Shown here piece by piece: positions 35,379 to 43,295 of a DNA stretch of 64,000 nucleotides. The position numbers and the translations under genes were made by a program. The notes under the pieces are model-generated. The model did no database searches. It saw nothing but the letters and a program-made list of their open reading frames with translations, and was not told where the DNA came from. Source of the DNA: Eubacterium sp. (GTDB taxonomy: Bacteria; Bacillota; Clostridia; Oscillospirales; Acutalibacteraceae); contig JARHZA010000002.1 of assembly GCA_029258375.1 (NCBI GenBank), forward strand, positions 5,001 through 69,000. Reading direction: 5' to 3'. Numbering within the stretch: position 1 is the stretch's first letter; each line of letters starts with the position of its first letter.

Positions 35379-36215
35379 ATGGCAGAAGAAATTTCTCGCT
35401 GGTTAAAATTTAAAAGATTTTTAAAACGAAACTTGACTCCTACTTGGGCAAAGCATTTTAGTTACCAAGTGTTTGCCTTTTTGGTTTCTGTAGCAATGGT
35501 CATCGGAGTTGCTACTTATGCAGTAAATAAAAGTTATGATGAAAGGACTTTGCGCCTTAGAGATGATTTTACAATTACTGCAAAAGCCGGTGCGTTTGGT
35601 CAAAATGAACTTTCAGTAGAATGGGTTAAAGCGTGTGTAAATAACAACGTAAATGTAATTGAAGTTGCGGTTCGCCAGCGACCAGATAACACACTTGTAA
35701 TGAGTAATGATATGATTGTTACTAATAGCGACGGAGTTCTACTTTCTGAAGTTTTTGAAATGGTTAAGCCAACTGAAATTAAACTTAACCTTAACATTAA
35801 AGAAATGAGAGTGTTAAATCAACTTCACGATATGCTTGTTGAATATGGTTTACTTAACCGTGCTTTTTTAACAGGTATTCAGTCAATAAACATTTCAACT
35901 GTTAAAGCTTCAACTTGTGCCAACATGCAATATTATCTTGATTATCAGCCGTCAAGAATTAAAATTTTTGATGATGATTATGCTAACGATTTAATTCAAA
36001 AAATTGAAGATGCAGGTGCAATAGGCATAAACTGCAACTTTAATTCAGCAGGTGGAAAGTTATCAGAAGTGTTGCACCATAAAGGGTATAAACTGTCTGT
36101 TGACGGTGTTAATTCTGAATATCCAATGAAACGAATTTTAATGAGTAAGCCAGATAATATAACAACAAAAAGTTACGATGATGTATTATTTAAAATAAAT
36201 AATTGGGGAAAATAA
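35379..36215 (+). CDS. Membrane-anchored, catalytically degenerate GDPD-like protein
   Basis: About 278 residues, with one membrane helix (about 30-52) and a barrel-like domain aligning to glycerophosphodiester phosphodiesterases such as the next gene. The active-site residues are replaced: the family's His-Arg becomes Lys-Ala (TAKAGAF), Glu-x-Asp becomes Glu-x-Ala (IEVAV) and the third His becomes Asn (MSNDM). It should therefore not hydrolyse glycerophosphodiesters, but may bind the same molecules or regulate its neighbour. The ATG at 35379 follows GCGGGGG and matches the basic MAEEISRWLKFKRF start better than an upstream frame opening. It precedes the active paralogue by three bases. Confidence 0.75.
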   Translation: MAEEISRWLKFKRFLKRNLTPTWAKHFSYQVFAFLVSVAMVIGVATYAVNKSYDERTLRLRDDFTITAKAGAFGQNELSVEWVKACVNNNVNVIEVAVRQRPDNTLVMSNDMIVTNSDGVLLSEVFEMVKPTEIKLNLNIKEMRVLNQLHDMLVEYGLLNRAFLTGIQSINISTVKASTCANMQYYLDYQPSRIKIFDDDYANDLIQKIEDAGAIGINCNFNSAGGKLSEVLHHKGYKLSVDGVNSEYPMKRILMSKPDNITTKSYDDVLFKINNWGK

Positions 36216-36218
36216 TTT

Positions 36219-37082
36219 ATGGAAAAGAAAGCTAAGAAAAAGTGGAGCACAAAGAAAAAAGTTTTAGTGATTGTGCTTTGTATATTTTTGTTTTTATTTG
36301 CATCAACTTTAATCGCTGGTGCAGTTGTGCTTAATATGTACTGTAAAACAGCTGAATATAATATTGTTGAAACAACAGCAGATGTAAATTTAATTGCGCA
36401 CAGAGGTTACAGAGCAGTTGCTCCAGAAAACACAACTGCTGCGTTTGAAGAAGCAGGAAAAGCAGGCTTTACTGCTACTGAATGTGATGTTTATAGAACA
36501 AAAGATGGTGTGTGGGTTGTTTCTCACGATATGACTACATATAGAATGATGGATAAATCTGAATTTGTTGAAAAAATTACTTTTGATGAACTTCAAAAAA
36601 TGACTGTTGATAACGGCTCAAATATTGAAAAATATCCAGATTTAAAAGTTTGCACACTTGAAGATTATCTTAAAATCTGCAAAGAATATGGTATGCTTGC
36701 AGTAATCGAACTTAAGGGCCCTAATAACACAGAACATTATGATGAAATTATGGAACTTATTAACAAGTACGATTCAGACTGTATGTTTATTTCATTCCAT
36801 CTTGATAACTTAAAAGCAATAAGAGCACTTAGTGACGCACCAGTTTGGTTTTTAGTAAAAGAAATTGATGACGAAGCTATTGAAAATGCGTTAACACTTG
36901 GTGGAAAATGTGGCATAGATTTTGATTATAAAAAAGAAGAAAACAATGCTGAAACAATTCAAAAATGTATTGATAAAGGTCTTGAAGTAGGGGCTTGGAC
37001 TGTAAATGACGAAGAAAGTATGAATCGTCTTTTAGAGGCAGGCGTTAAAAATATTACAACAGACTGCATTGTGTATAAGTAA
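36219..37082 (+). CDS. Membrane-anchored glycerophosphodiester phosphodiesterase
   Basis: A 287-residue GDPD with an N-terminal membrane helix (about 13-35) after a strongly basic start (KKAKKKWSTKKK). The catalytic set is complete: IAHRG (His-Arg), PENT, ECDV (Glu and Asp) and VVSHD (third His). The C-terminal GAWTVNDEESMNRLLEAGV is classic. It should release glycerol-3-phosphate from glycerophosphodiesters, perhaps from lipids or teichoic acid, on the outer face of the membrane. It is paired with the degenerate copy upstream. Confidence 0.93.
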   Translation: MEKKAKKKWSTKKKVLVIVLCIFLFLFASTLIAGAVVLNMYCKTAEYNIVETTADVNLIAHRGYRAVAPENTTAAFEEAGKAGFTATECDVYRTKDGVWVVSHDMTTYRMMDKSEFVEKITFDELQKMTVDNGSNIEKYPDLKVCTLEDYLKICKEYGMLAVIELKGPNNTEHYDEIMELINKYDSDCMFISFHLDNLKAIRALSDAPVWFLVKEIDDEAIENALTLGGKCGIDFDYKKEENNAETIQKCIDKGLEVGAWTVNDEESMNRLLEAGVKNITTDCIVYK

Positions 37083-37110
37083 TTTTTAATTGAATAAAAA
37101 TTAAAATAAA

Positions 37111-37147
37111 AGGCGAAAAAGGGTAATTCTTTTTCGTCTTGTTTTTT
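37111..37147 (+). terminator. Rho-independent terminator after the GDPD pair
   Basis: AGGCGAAAAAG/CTTTTTCGTCTT stem followed by GTTTTTT. Confidence 0.82.
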
Positions 37148-37160
37148 GTGTTATAATAAG

Positions 37161-37189
37161 TTGACACAAAAATCTGTTAGGAGTATACT
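37161..37189 (+). promoter_or_regulatory. Strong sigma-A promoter of the first MATE gene
   Basis: Perfect TTGACA (37161-37166), 17 bp, and TATACT (37184-37189), about 55 bases before the start codon. Confidence 0.8.
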
Positions 37190-37243
37190 ACGCTATGCTA
37201 TTTGAAACTTTTGATGATTTTTGTAAGAGAAAGGAGAATATTT

Positions 37244-38644
37244 ATGAGCGAAAATAAAACAGATTCACTCGGAACAGGCAGTGTAAAAAAACTTCTTTTT
37301 CAACTTGCAGTGCCTGCTATTGCATCTCAAATTATAAATTTGCTATATAATATTGTTGATAGAATGTATATAGGTCATATTGAAGGTGTTGGCAAATTAG
37401 CACTTACAGGTGTTGGTGTTTGTTTGCCTTTAATTATGATTATAACGGCGTTCGCAGCACTTGTTAGTATGGGTGGTGCACCTCGTGCCTCTATTTTTCT
37501 TGGCAAAGGTGATAAAGAAAGTGCAGAAAAAACTTTGGGTAACTGCACATCTCTTCTAATAATTGTTTCTGTTATTTTAACGATTATATTTTTCTTTTTT
37601 GCAGAGCCACTATTACTTCTTTTTGGTGCAAGCGAAAACACTATTTCTTATGCAGTTGATTATATGAAAATATATAGTGTTGGCACAATTTTTGTGCAGT
37701 GCACTTTAGGCCTTAACGCATTTATCAGTGCACAGGGCTTTTCAAAAATTAGTATGATGAGCGTTTTAATTGGTGCTGTAATAAATATTATTCTTGATCC
37801 GATTTTCATTTTTGGTTTTAAAATGGGAGTTTCTGGTGCAGCACTTGCAACGATTATTTCTCAGGCAGTTTCAATGGTTTGGGTTGTTTCATTCCTAACA
37901 GGCAAAAAGACAACTTTAAAAATCAAGAAAAAGAATTTACGTCTATCTGGAAAAATAGTAGCCCCTTGTATTGCACTTGGCTTATCCCCATTTATTATGC
38001 AGTCAACAGAAAGCCTTCTTGCAGTATGCTTTAACTCTTCATTACTTAAATATGGCGGAGATATTGCCGTTGGTTCAATGACTATTTTAACAAGTATTAT
38101 GCAGTTCTCAACACTTCCACTTATGGGCTTAACACAAGGCGCACAGCCAATTGTGAGTTATAACTATGGTGCGAAAAATGCAAAACGAGTTAAAGATACA
38201 TTTAAGTTGCTTTTAATTTCGTGCATTATATTTTCAGTTTTAATTTGGGCTTTGGCAATGATATTTCCAAAAGCATTTATCTTAATATTTAATAATGATC
38301 CAGAGCTGTTAGTTTTTGCTTCAAGAGCATTAAGAATTTATATGGCAGTTGGATTTTTAATGGGTGTTCAAAATGCTTGCCAGCAAACATTTTTGGCACT
38401 TGGAAATGCAAAAACATCTTTATTCCTTGCACTTCTTCGTAAAATTATTTTGTTAATACCACTTATTTATATTTTGCCACTATTTTTTGCAGACAAAACA
38501 AGTGCAGTCTTTATGGCAGAACCGGTTGCAGATTTTTTAGCAGTTGCAACAACTGTAATTATGTTCTCTAAAGAGTTTAAAAAGGCAATGAATGATATAT
38601 CACAAGGTAGCGAAGTAAAGAAAATAGAAGATGAAACAAAATAA
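37244..38644 (+). CDS. MATE family efflux transporter (first)
   Basis: A 466-residue multidrug and toxic-compound extrusion protein with about 12 membrane helices in two halves. Family features include the KKLLFQLAVPAIASQIINLLYNIVDRMYIGH start, GGAPRASIFLGKGD in the first half and MGLTQGAQPIVSYNYGA opening the second. It should expel drugs or metabolites using an ion gradient. The chosen ATG has AAAGGAGA seven bases upstream; a longer frame begins only with a weak TTG. Single gene with strong promoter and terminator. The second MATE at 59711 is only distantly similar. Confidence 0.92.
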   Translation: MSENKTDSLGTGSVKKLLFQLAVPAIASQIINLLYNIVDRMYIGHIEGVGKLALTGVGVCLPLIMIITAFAALVSMGGAPRASIFLGKGDKESAEKTLGNCTSLLIIVSVILTIIFFFFAEPLLLLFGASENTISYAVDYMKIYSVGTIFVQCTLGLNAFISAQGFSKISMMSVLIGAVINIILDPIFIFGFKMGVSGAALATIISQAVSMVWVVSFLTGKKTTLKIKKKNLRLSGKIVAPCIALGLSPFIMQSTESLLAVCFNSSLLKYGGDIAVGSMTILTSIMQFSTLPLMGLTQGAQPIVSYNYGAKNAKRVKDTFKLLLISCIIFSVLIWALAMIFPKAFILIFNNDPELLVFASRALRIYMAVGFLMGVQNACQQTFLALGNAKTSLFLALLRKIILLIPLIYILPLFFADKTSAVFMAEPVADFLAVATTVIMFSKEFKKAMNDISQGSEVKKIEDETK

Positions 38645-38662
38645 TAATCCATTAAAGATTAG

Positions 38663-38697
38663 GGCACTTGGCAACATAACGTTGCCAAGTGCCTTTT
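38663..38697. terminator. Terminator between the MATE gene and the Cys-rich gene
   Basis: Perfect 13-bp stem GGCACTTGGCAAC/GTTGCCAAGTGCC with ATAAC loop. T-run on the plus strand (TTTTG); the minus strand tail is less T-rich, so it mainly serves the MATE gene but may stop both. Confidence 0.9.
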
Positions 38698-38713
38698 GTA
38701 TTTATTTAATATT

Positions 38714-39535
38714 TTAATTTGTGCCACAATCATCGTTACATCCACAAGAACAAGAATTATCATTTTCTTTTTCTGGTGGGAAAAATTCATCAACTGGGAA
38801 GTCGATAGATTTGAATGTTTCGCATGGGTTTTGAGTATTGCATACGCAATCACGTTTTGGAACACAGTAATCATACGCAGGAATTAGTAACTGAACATCT
38901 CTTTCCATCTGAACAATACTGAAAAGTCCAAGAGTTACTACTACTGCTTTTGATGAACCACAACTTGGCATACTATCAGATATACTATCAATAACAGTTT
39001 TTGGAAAAGAAGAACAAATAGGAATTGGGCAGTCGCAGGCGTCAATAACATCACAAGATAAAATAACAGGGTCAACTGCTTGAACTTTTGCGGTAGGATT
39101 AGAATGTTGTGGTGCTTCGGGGCAATCTCTATCTTCATTTATAGGGTCTGATGTAAAAATCTTTACGTCACCGTCAGAACCGTAAAGAATACATTTTTTT
39201 GTGAATTTAGAGAAGCCTACTGCAGTTTCAGGTGCAGTGCAAGGTGCTGCATAAGTGTCAAAACAAAGGCGAAAATAGAATGTAATATCAACACTATAAT
39301 AGCCTCTGTTAAATGGCACTTCTTCAACATCTATTGACACAGATGTTACTACACATTCACGGCATTTTACAGTTATTGCATCGTCAATTAAACGTTGACT
39401 TCTGCTGAAAAATGTAACTCTTAAATCTTCTAAGCAGTCTTTAGAAACACAACTATCATAAATACGTTTTGTGTCAATACAAACTGCTTTATTTAAACTT
39501 TTGTCGTCACGTTCGATAATAGGATTATCAGACAT
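38714..39535 (-). CDS. Conserved cysteine-rich protein of unknown function
   Basis: A 273-residue protein with 22 cysteines (8%). From memory it resembles an uncharacterised family widespread in spore-forming Clostridia, with a CIDTKRIYDSC...KDCLEDLRV start and a VTLGLFSIVQMERDVQLLIPAYDYCVP block. The end is a Cys cluster (CSCGCNDDC). No signal peptide, membrane helix or known enzyme motif is seen. Two central regions look like duplicated beta-rich domains. A spore-coat or metal-binding role is plausible but is inference only. Its ribosome site lies in the 3' arm of a terminator-like hairpin that ends right at the ATG. It is downstream of malQ on the same strand. Confidence 0.8.
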   Translation of the reverse strand: MSDNPIIERDDKSLNKAVCIDTKRIYDSCVSKDCLEDLRVTFFSRSQRLIDDAITVKCRECVVTSVSIDVEEVPFNRGYYSVDITFYFRLCFDTYAAPCTAPETAVGFSKFTKKCILYGSDGDVKIFTSDPINEDRDCPEAPQHSNPTAKVQAVDPVILSCDVIDACDCPIPICSSFPKTVIDSISDSMPSCGSSKAVVVTLGLFSIVQMERDVQLLIPAYDYCVPKRDCVCNTQNPCETFKSIDFPVDEFFPPEKENDNSCSCGCNDDCGTN

Positions 39536-39592
39536 AAAAAAACTCCCTCACAGAAAAATTGAAGCTAACTTCATATCATTCTATGAGAGAGT
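39536..39592 (-). terminator. Terminator/attenuator hairpin containing the ribosome site of the Cys-rich gene
   Basis: On the minus strand ACTCTCTCATAG pairs with CTGTGAGGGAGT (12 bp, two G-U), with an inner GAAG/CTTC hairpin, followed by seven T and immediately the ATG of the Cys-rich gene. GAGGGAG in the 3' arm is that gene's Shine-Dalgarno, so forming the stem would stop transcription from malQ and also hide the ribosome site. It could be a plain malQ terminator or a true attenuator. Confidence 0.75.
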
Positions 39593-39602
39593 GTTAATTT
39601 TG

Positions 39603-41120
39603 TTAATTAAAAACGGGATACATTCTTCTGTAAAGTGAATTTATATGGCGAAAATAATTTTCGTCAATATTATCTATCGTTTCTTGTGTTGTTCTAAATC
39701 TCCAGTTTTTCTCTGGCACACCTGGTATATTCATTCGTGCATCAGAGCCAAAACCACACATATCTTGGAAAGAAATTATTGCAACGTTTGATGAACTTTG
39801 CCAAACAGTTTCAATAATTTTTCTGCAACTTTTACTGTAATATCCACCATCGCCCCAATTATCTCCTTCAAATCCAACATAATCAAGAGCAAATTTTCGT
39901 TCTTCCTCGCTTGCCTCCCAAAGCCAACCTAAAAGAGTGTTATTGTCGTGTGTTCCAACATAGTTTATGCTGTTTTGTGTTGCATTGTGAGGAAGATGAC
40001 TTGAATCTGAATTTGGGTCAAATCCAAATTGAACAACTTTCATTCCTGGAAAATTGGTGTCTTTTAAAAGTTTAACAACATCTTCGCCAAAAACACCTAA
40101 ATCTTCTGCAATAATAGGGGTGTTAGGGAATACCTCGAAAACTTTGTTAAATAGATCCATTTTTGGTCCGTCAATCCATTTGCCAACTTTTGCGGTTGTT
40201 GCATCAGATGGCACTTCCCAGTAACTTGCAAATGCACGAAAATGGTCTATTCTTATAACATCATAGGTGTTTATAGCATTGCCAATTCTTGAAATCCACC
40301 AACTATAATTATCATTTTTCATTGCATTCCAGTTGTAAATCGGATTGCCCCAAAGTTGACCTTCTTTACTGAAATAATCTGGTGGAACTCCGGCAATTTT
40401 TTGTGGCTTTAAAGTTTTTTCATCTATTAAAAACATAGGCAAATTAGCCCAAACATCAACACTATCCATTGCAACATAAATTGGCATATCACCTATAATA
40501 GCAACACCTTTTTTGTTTGCATATTTCTTAATTTCAAACCATTGCTTAAAGAAAATATATTGAACAAATTTCCAAAAGTTAGATGATTCTTTTAAGTCAA
40601 TTAAATCTTTAATAGAGTCATTATAATGTGAAAATTCTTCACTCCATTCCCACCAAGGTTTGCCATTTTCAATCTCTTTAATTGCCATAAATATAGCATA
40701 GTCATTTAACCAAATATTGTTTGATTCAAAAGCGTCTATTTCTTTTAAAATATCGTCTGTGACGTTTAAAAAGGCTTTTCTTAATAACGACAGTCTCTTT
40801 TCTTTTGCAAACTCATAATCGGCAGTATATGGCGTTTTACTGTATATATTTGATTTGACATCTTCTTCGCTAACAAGCCCCATATCACATAGTTTTTGTG
40901 GATCAATAAAAAGATAATTTCCAGCGAAAGCACTTGCAGAACAGTATGGACTGTTTGCATTATCAAGGGGATTAAATGGCAAAACTTGCCAGTAACTAAA
41001 ACCCATATTGTGCAATTTGTCTATAAATAAATTTATATTTTCGTTAAAAACGCCAACGCCGTAAGGGCTTGGCATTGAAGTAATGTGAAAGAGCACACCT
41101 GCCCCTCTTTTATCTAACAT
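39603..41120 (-). CDS. malQ: 4-alpha-glucanotransferase (amylomaltase)
   Basis: A 505-residue GH77 enzyme that transfers alpha-1,4-glucan segments in maltodextrin/glycogen metabolism. The KRGAGVLFHITSMPSPYGVG start, WQVLPFNP, the VIRIDHFRAF motif with nucleophile Asp, IAEDLG with the acid Glu and NYVGTHDNNT with the stabilising Asp are all seen. Full length for a bacterial amylomaltase, cytoplasmic. A LacI-type dyad lies about 140 bases upstream. No other mal gene is nearby. Confidence 0.96.
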   Translation of the reverse strand: MLDKRGAGVLFHITSMPSPYGVGVFNENINLFIDKLHNMGFSYWQVLPFNPLDNANSPYCSASAFAGNYLFIDPQKLCDMGLVSEEDVKSNIYSKTPYTADYEFAKEKRLSLLRKAFLNVTDDILKEIDAFESNNIWLNDYAIFMAIKEIENGKPWWEWSEEFSHYNDSIKDLIDLKESSNFWKFVQYIFFKQWFEIKKYANKKGVAIIGDMPIYVAMDSVDVWANLPMFLIDEKTLKPQKIAGVPPDYFSKEGQLWGNPIYNWNAMKNDNYSWWISRIGNAINTYDVIRIDHFRAFASYWEVPSDATTAKVGKWIDGPKMDLFNKVFEVFPNTPIIAEDLGVFGEDVVKLLKDTNFPGMKVVQFGFDPNSDSSHLPHNATQNSINYVGTHDNNTLLGWLWEASEEERKFALDYVGFEGDNWGDGGYYSKSCRKIIETVWQSSSNVAIISFQDMCGFGSDARMNIPGVPEKNWRFRTTQETIDNIDENYFRHINSLYRRMYPVFN

Positions 41121-41257
41121 AAAAAAACACCTCTTTACAAAAAAATATTACCATTTAAGTTACTAAAATGCAATTAAAAAACTTTGCTCATTTTTTGGTA
41201 AAAAATACAAATAAATTTTATGTTTAAAATTTATTTTTTACTATAATTTCAAATATA

Positions 41258-41269
41258 AACGCAAGCGTT
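41258..41269 (-). promoter_or_regulatory. LacI/MalR-type operator-like palindrome upstream of malQ
   Basis: AACGCAAGCGTT, with 5-bp arms around AA, matches the pattern of LacI-family (MalR/CcpA-like) operators. It lies in the region between malQ and the divergent miaB gene, nearer the malQ side, consistent with carbon-source control. Which gene it serves is inference. Confidence 0.5.
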
Positions 41270-41347
41270 ATATTTTTAATGATTTGTGAACACTCGGTTA
41301 ATATTATTATATTTTAATTTATTTTATTAAAATATAATAATTATATG

Positions 41348-41376
41348 TTGATTATACTTTACTCGTTTGGTATAAT
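41348..41376 (+). promoter_or_regulatory. Probable promoter of the miaB-to-ileS operon
   Basis: TTGATT (41348-41353) and perfect TATAAT (41371-41376) with 17-bp spacing, about 40 bases before miaB. Confidence 0.65.
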
Positions 41377-41414
41377 TGAAAAATATGGAGTAGTGTATTT
41401 GGAGGCAGAATTTT

Positions 41415-42848
41415 ATGAATGAAAACAAACGCAAAACAGCTGTTGTAAGTCAAGAAGAATTAAATAAACAGCGTGATTTTTGCAAAAAGGTTAATTCTGT
41501 TATTTCTAAAAGATATGAAGAAAAACCACTTGCTTGCGTTGTAACATACGGTTGTCAGCAAAATGTTGCAGATAGTGAACATATCAAGGGTATGTTAAAC
41601 GAAATAGGCTATGGCTTTACAGAAAACAGAAATGAAGCAAAACTAATTATTTTTAATACTTGTGCAATTCGTGAACACGCCGAAGACAGAGTTTTTGGTA
41701 ACGTTGGAATGTTAAAATCATATAAACGTGAAAACCCAGATGTAATAATTGCTTGTTGTGGATGTATGATGCAGCAACAGCATATTGCAGATAAAATGAT
41801 GAAAAGCTTTCCATTTGTTGATCTTGTTTTTGGTACTCACGTTGTATACAGACTTCCAGAACTTCTTTATAAAGCACTTACAAGAAAGAAAAGAGTTTAT
41901 GAACTTCCAGATATGGATGGAGCAATCGCAGAAGGTGTTCCTGTTTTACGTGATAATGACCGTAAAGCGTGGATTCCAATTATGTATGGTTGCAACAACT
42001 TCTGTTCTTACTGCATAGTGCCTTATGTTAGAGGCAGAGAGAGAAGCAGAGAAGTTGAAGATATTATTGCAGAGGCAAAGGAACTTGCAGAAAATGGCTA
42101 TAAAGAAATTACACTTCTTGGTCAAAATGTTAACTCCTATGGTAAAGATTTAGCCCCAAGAGTTACATTTGCAGAACTTCTTCGCAAAATAAATGAAATT
42201 GACGGTGATTTTAGAATTAGATTTATGACAAGTCATCCTAAAGATTGCACAAAAGAACTTATTGATACTATGGCAGAGTGTGACAAGGTTGCAAAACACC
42301 TTCACCTTCCATTCCAAAGCGGTAACGACAGAGTTCTTAAAGCGATGAACCGTCATTATGACAGAGCAAAGTATCTTGAACTTATCAACTATGCTAAAGA
42401 AAAAATGGGCGATGAACTTTCATTAACTTCAGACATAATTGTTGGTTTCCCAGGAGAAACTTATGAGGAGTTTAAAGATACTCTTTCACTTGTTGAAGAA
42501 GTTAAATTTACATCACTATTTACATTTATCTTTTCTCCAAGAAAAGGTACACCAGCGGCAGAAATGCCAGACCCTATTTCAGCAGATGAAAAAGGCAAGT
42601 GGTTTAAAGAATTAACAGACTTGCAAGAAAAAATATCTGCCGATAATATGAAAAAATACCAAGACAAAGTATTTAAGTGCTTTGTTTATGGTAAAGGCAA
42701 ATTAGGTGATAATTATGTTGCTGCCAGAACAGACGGCAACTTGATTATAGAGTTCGAGGGTGACGAAAATCTCATCGGCACTTTTCAGAACATTAAAGTA
42801 ACAAAGCCCTTAACTTATGTTTTAGAGGGTGAAATAGAAAGGAATTAA
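41415..42848 (+). CDS. miaB: tRNA-2-methylthio-N6-dimethylallyladenosine synthase MiaB
   Basis: A 477-residue radical-SAM methylthiotransferase modifying A37 of UNN-decoding tRNAs, after MiaA has added the dimethylallyl group. The N-terminal domain has three Cys for the auxiliary 4Fe-4S cluster (TYGCQQN, NTCAIRE, CCGCM), the radical-SAM motif is CNNFCSYC, and a TRAM domain ends the protein. The N-terminus is about 40 residues longer than in short MiaB proteins. miaA lies four genes further on in the same operon. GGAGG ribosome site. Confidence 0.96.
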   Translation: MNENKRKTAVVSQEELNKQRDFCKKVNSVISKRYEEKPLACVVTYGCQQNVADSEHIKGMLNEIGYGFTENRNEAKLIIFNTCAIREHAEDRVFGNVGMLKSYKRENPDVIIACCGCMMQQQHIADKMMKSFPFVDLVFGTHVVYRLPELLYKALTRKKRVYELPDMDGAIAEGVPVLRDNDRKAWIPIMYGCNNFCSYCIVPYVRGRERSREVEDIIAEAKELAENGYKEITLLGQNVNSYGKDLAPRVTFAELLRKINEIDGDFRIRFMTSHPKDCTKELIDTMAECDKVAKHLHLPFQSGNDRVLKAMNRHYDRAKYLELINYAKEKMGDELSLTSDIIVGFPGETYEEFKDTLSLVEEVKFTSLFTFIFSPRKGTPAAEMPDPISADEKGKWFKELTDLQEKISADNMKKYQDKVFKCFVYGKGKLGDNYVAARTDGNLIIEFEGDENLIGTFQNIKVTKPLTYVLEGEIERN

Positions 42849-42852
42849 AAAT

Positions 42853-43263
42853 ATGAGTTTAGAAAAAGCACTTCGTGAATTAGGCAAAGAAATTCAAAAC
42901 GATCCACGTTTTGTTGCTCTTAAAGCAGCTGCAGATGTAAACGATGCAGACGAAGCACTTCAAGGACAGATGCAAGAAATGCAACTTCTTTCACTTCAAT
43001 ATCAGCAAGAAGCAAGCAAAGCTGATGAAGCTGATAAAGACAAGATTGCTGAACTTCAAGAAAAGTATCAAAAACTTTATGAAGAAATTATGCAAAACGA
43101 GAATATGGAAAAATATTCAGTTGCAGCATCAGCAATGGAAGAAATGGCTCAATACATCAGCACTATGATCGGTCTTTTCTTTGACGGTCAAGATCCTGAA
43201 ACTTGCGAACCACCAGCTCCAGAATGCACACATGATTGTTGCACTTGTGGTGGTTGCCACTAA
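42853..43263 (+). CDS. YlbF/YmcA-family regulator with Cys-rich tail
   Basis: A 136-residue helical protein of the YlbF/YmcA (RicF/RicA) family, with long helices (LEKALRELGKEIQND to about 105). In Bacillus such proteins form a complex (with YaaT) that carries 4Fe-4S clusters and governs RNase Y specificity, biofilm and sporulation. The C-terminus here is a compact Cys/His cluster (ECTHDCCTCGGCH) likely to bind metal or Fe-S. It occupies the place of ymcA, which in B. subtilis lies after ymcB/miaB and before cotE-mutS-mutL; cotE is missing here. Five bases after miaB and in the same transcript. Confidence 0.85.
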   Translation: MSLEKALRELGKEIQNDPRFVALKAAADVNDADEALQGQMQEMQLLSLQYQQEASKADEADKDKIAELQEKYQKLYEEIMQNENMEKYSVAASAMEEMAQYISTMIGLFFDGQDPETCEPPAPECTHDCCTCGGCH

Positions 43264-43295
43264 TTCAAAATAATTTTCACAAAGGAGGAAAAGCA

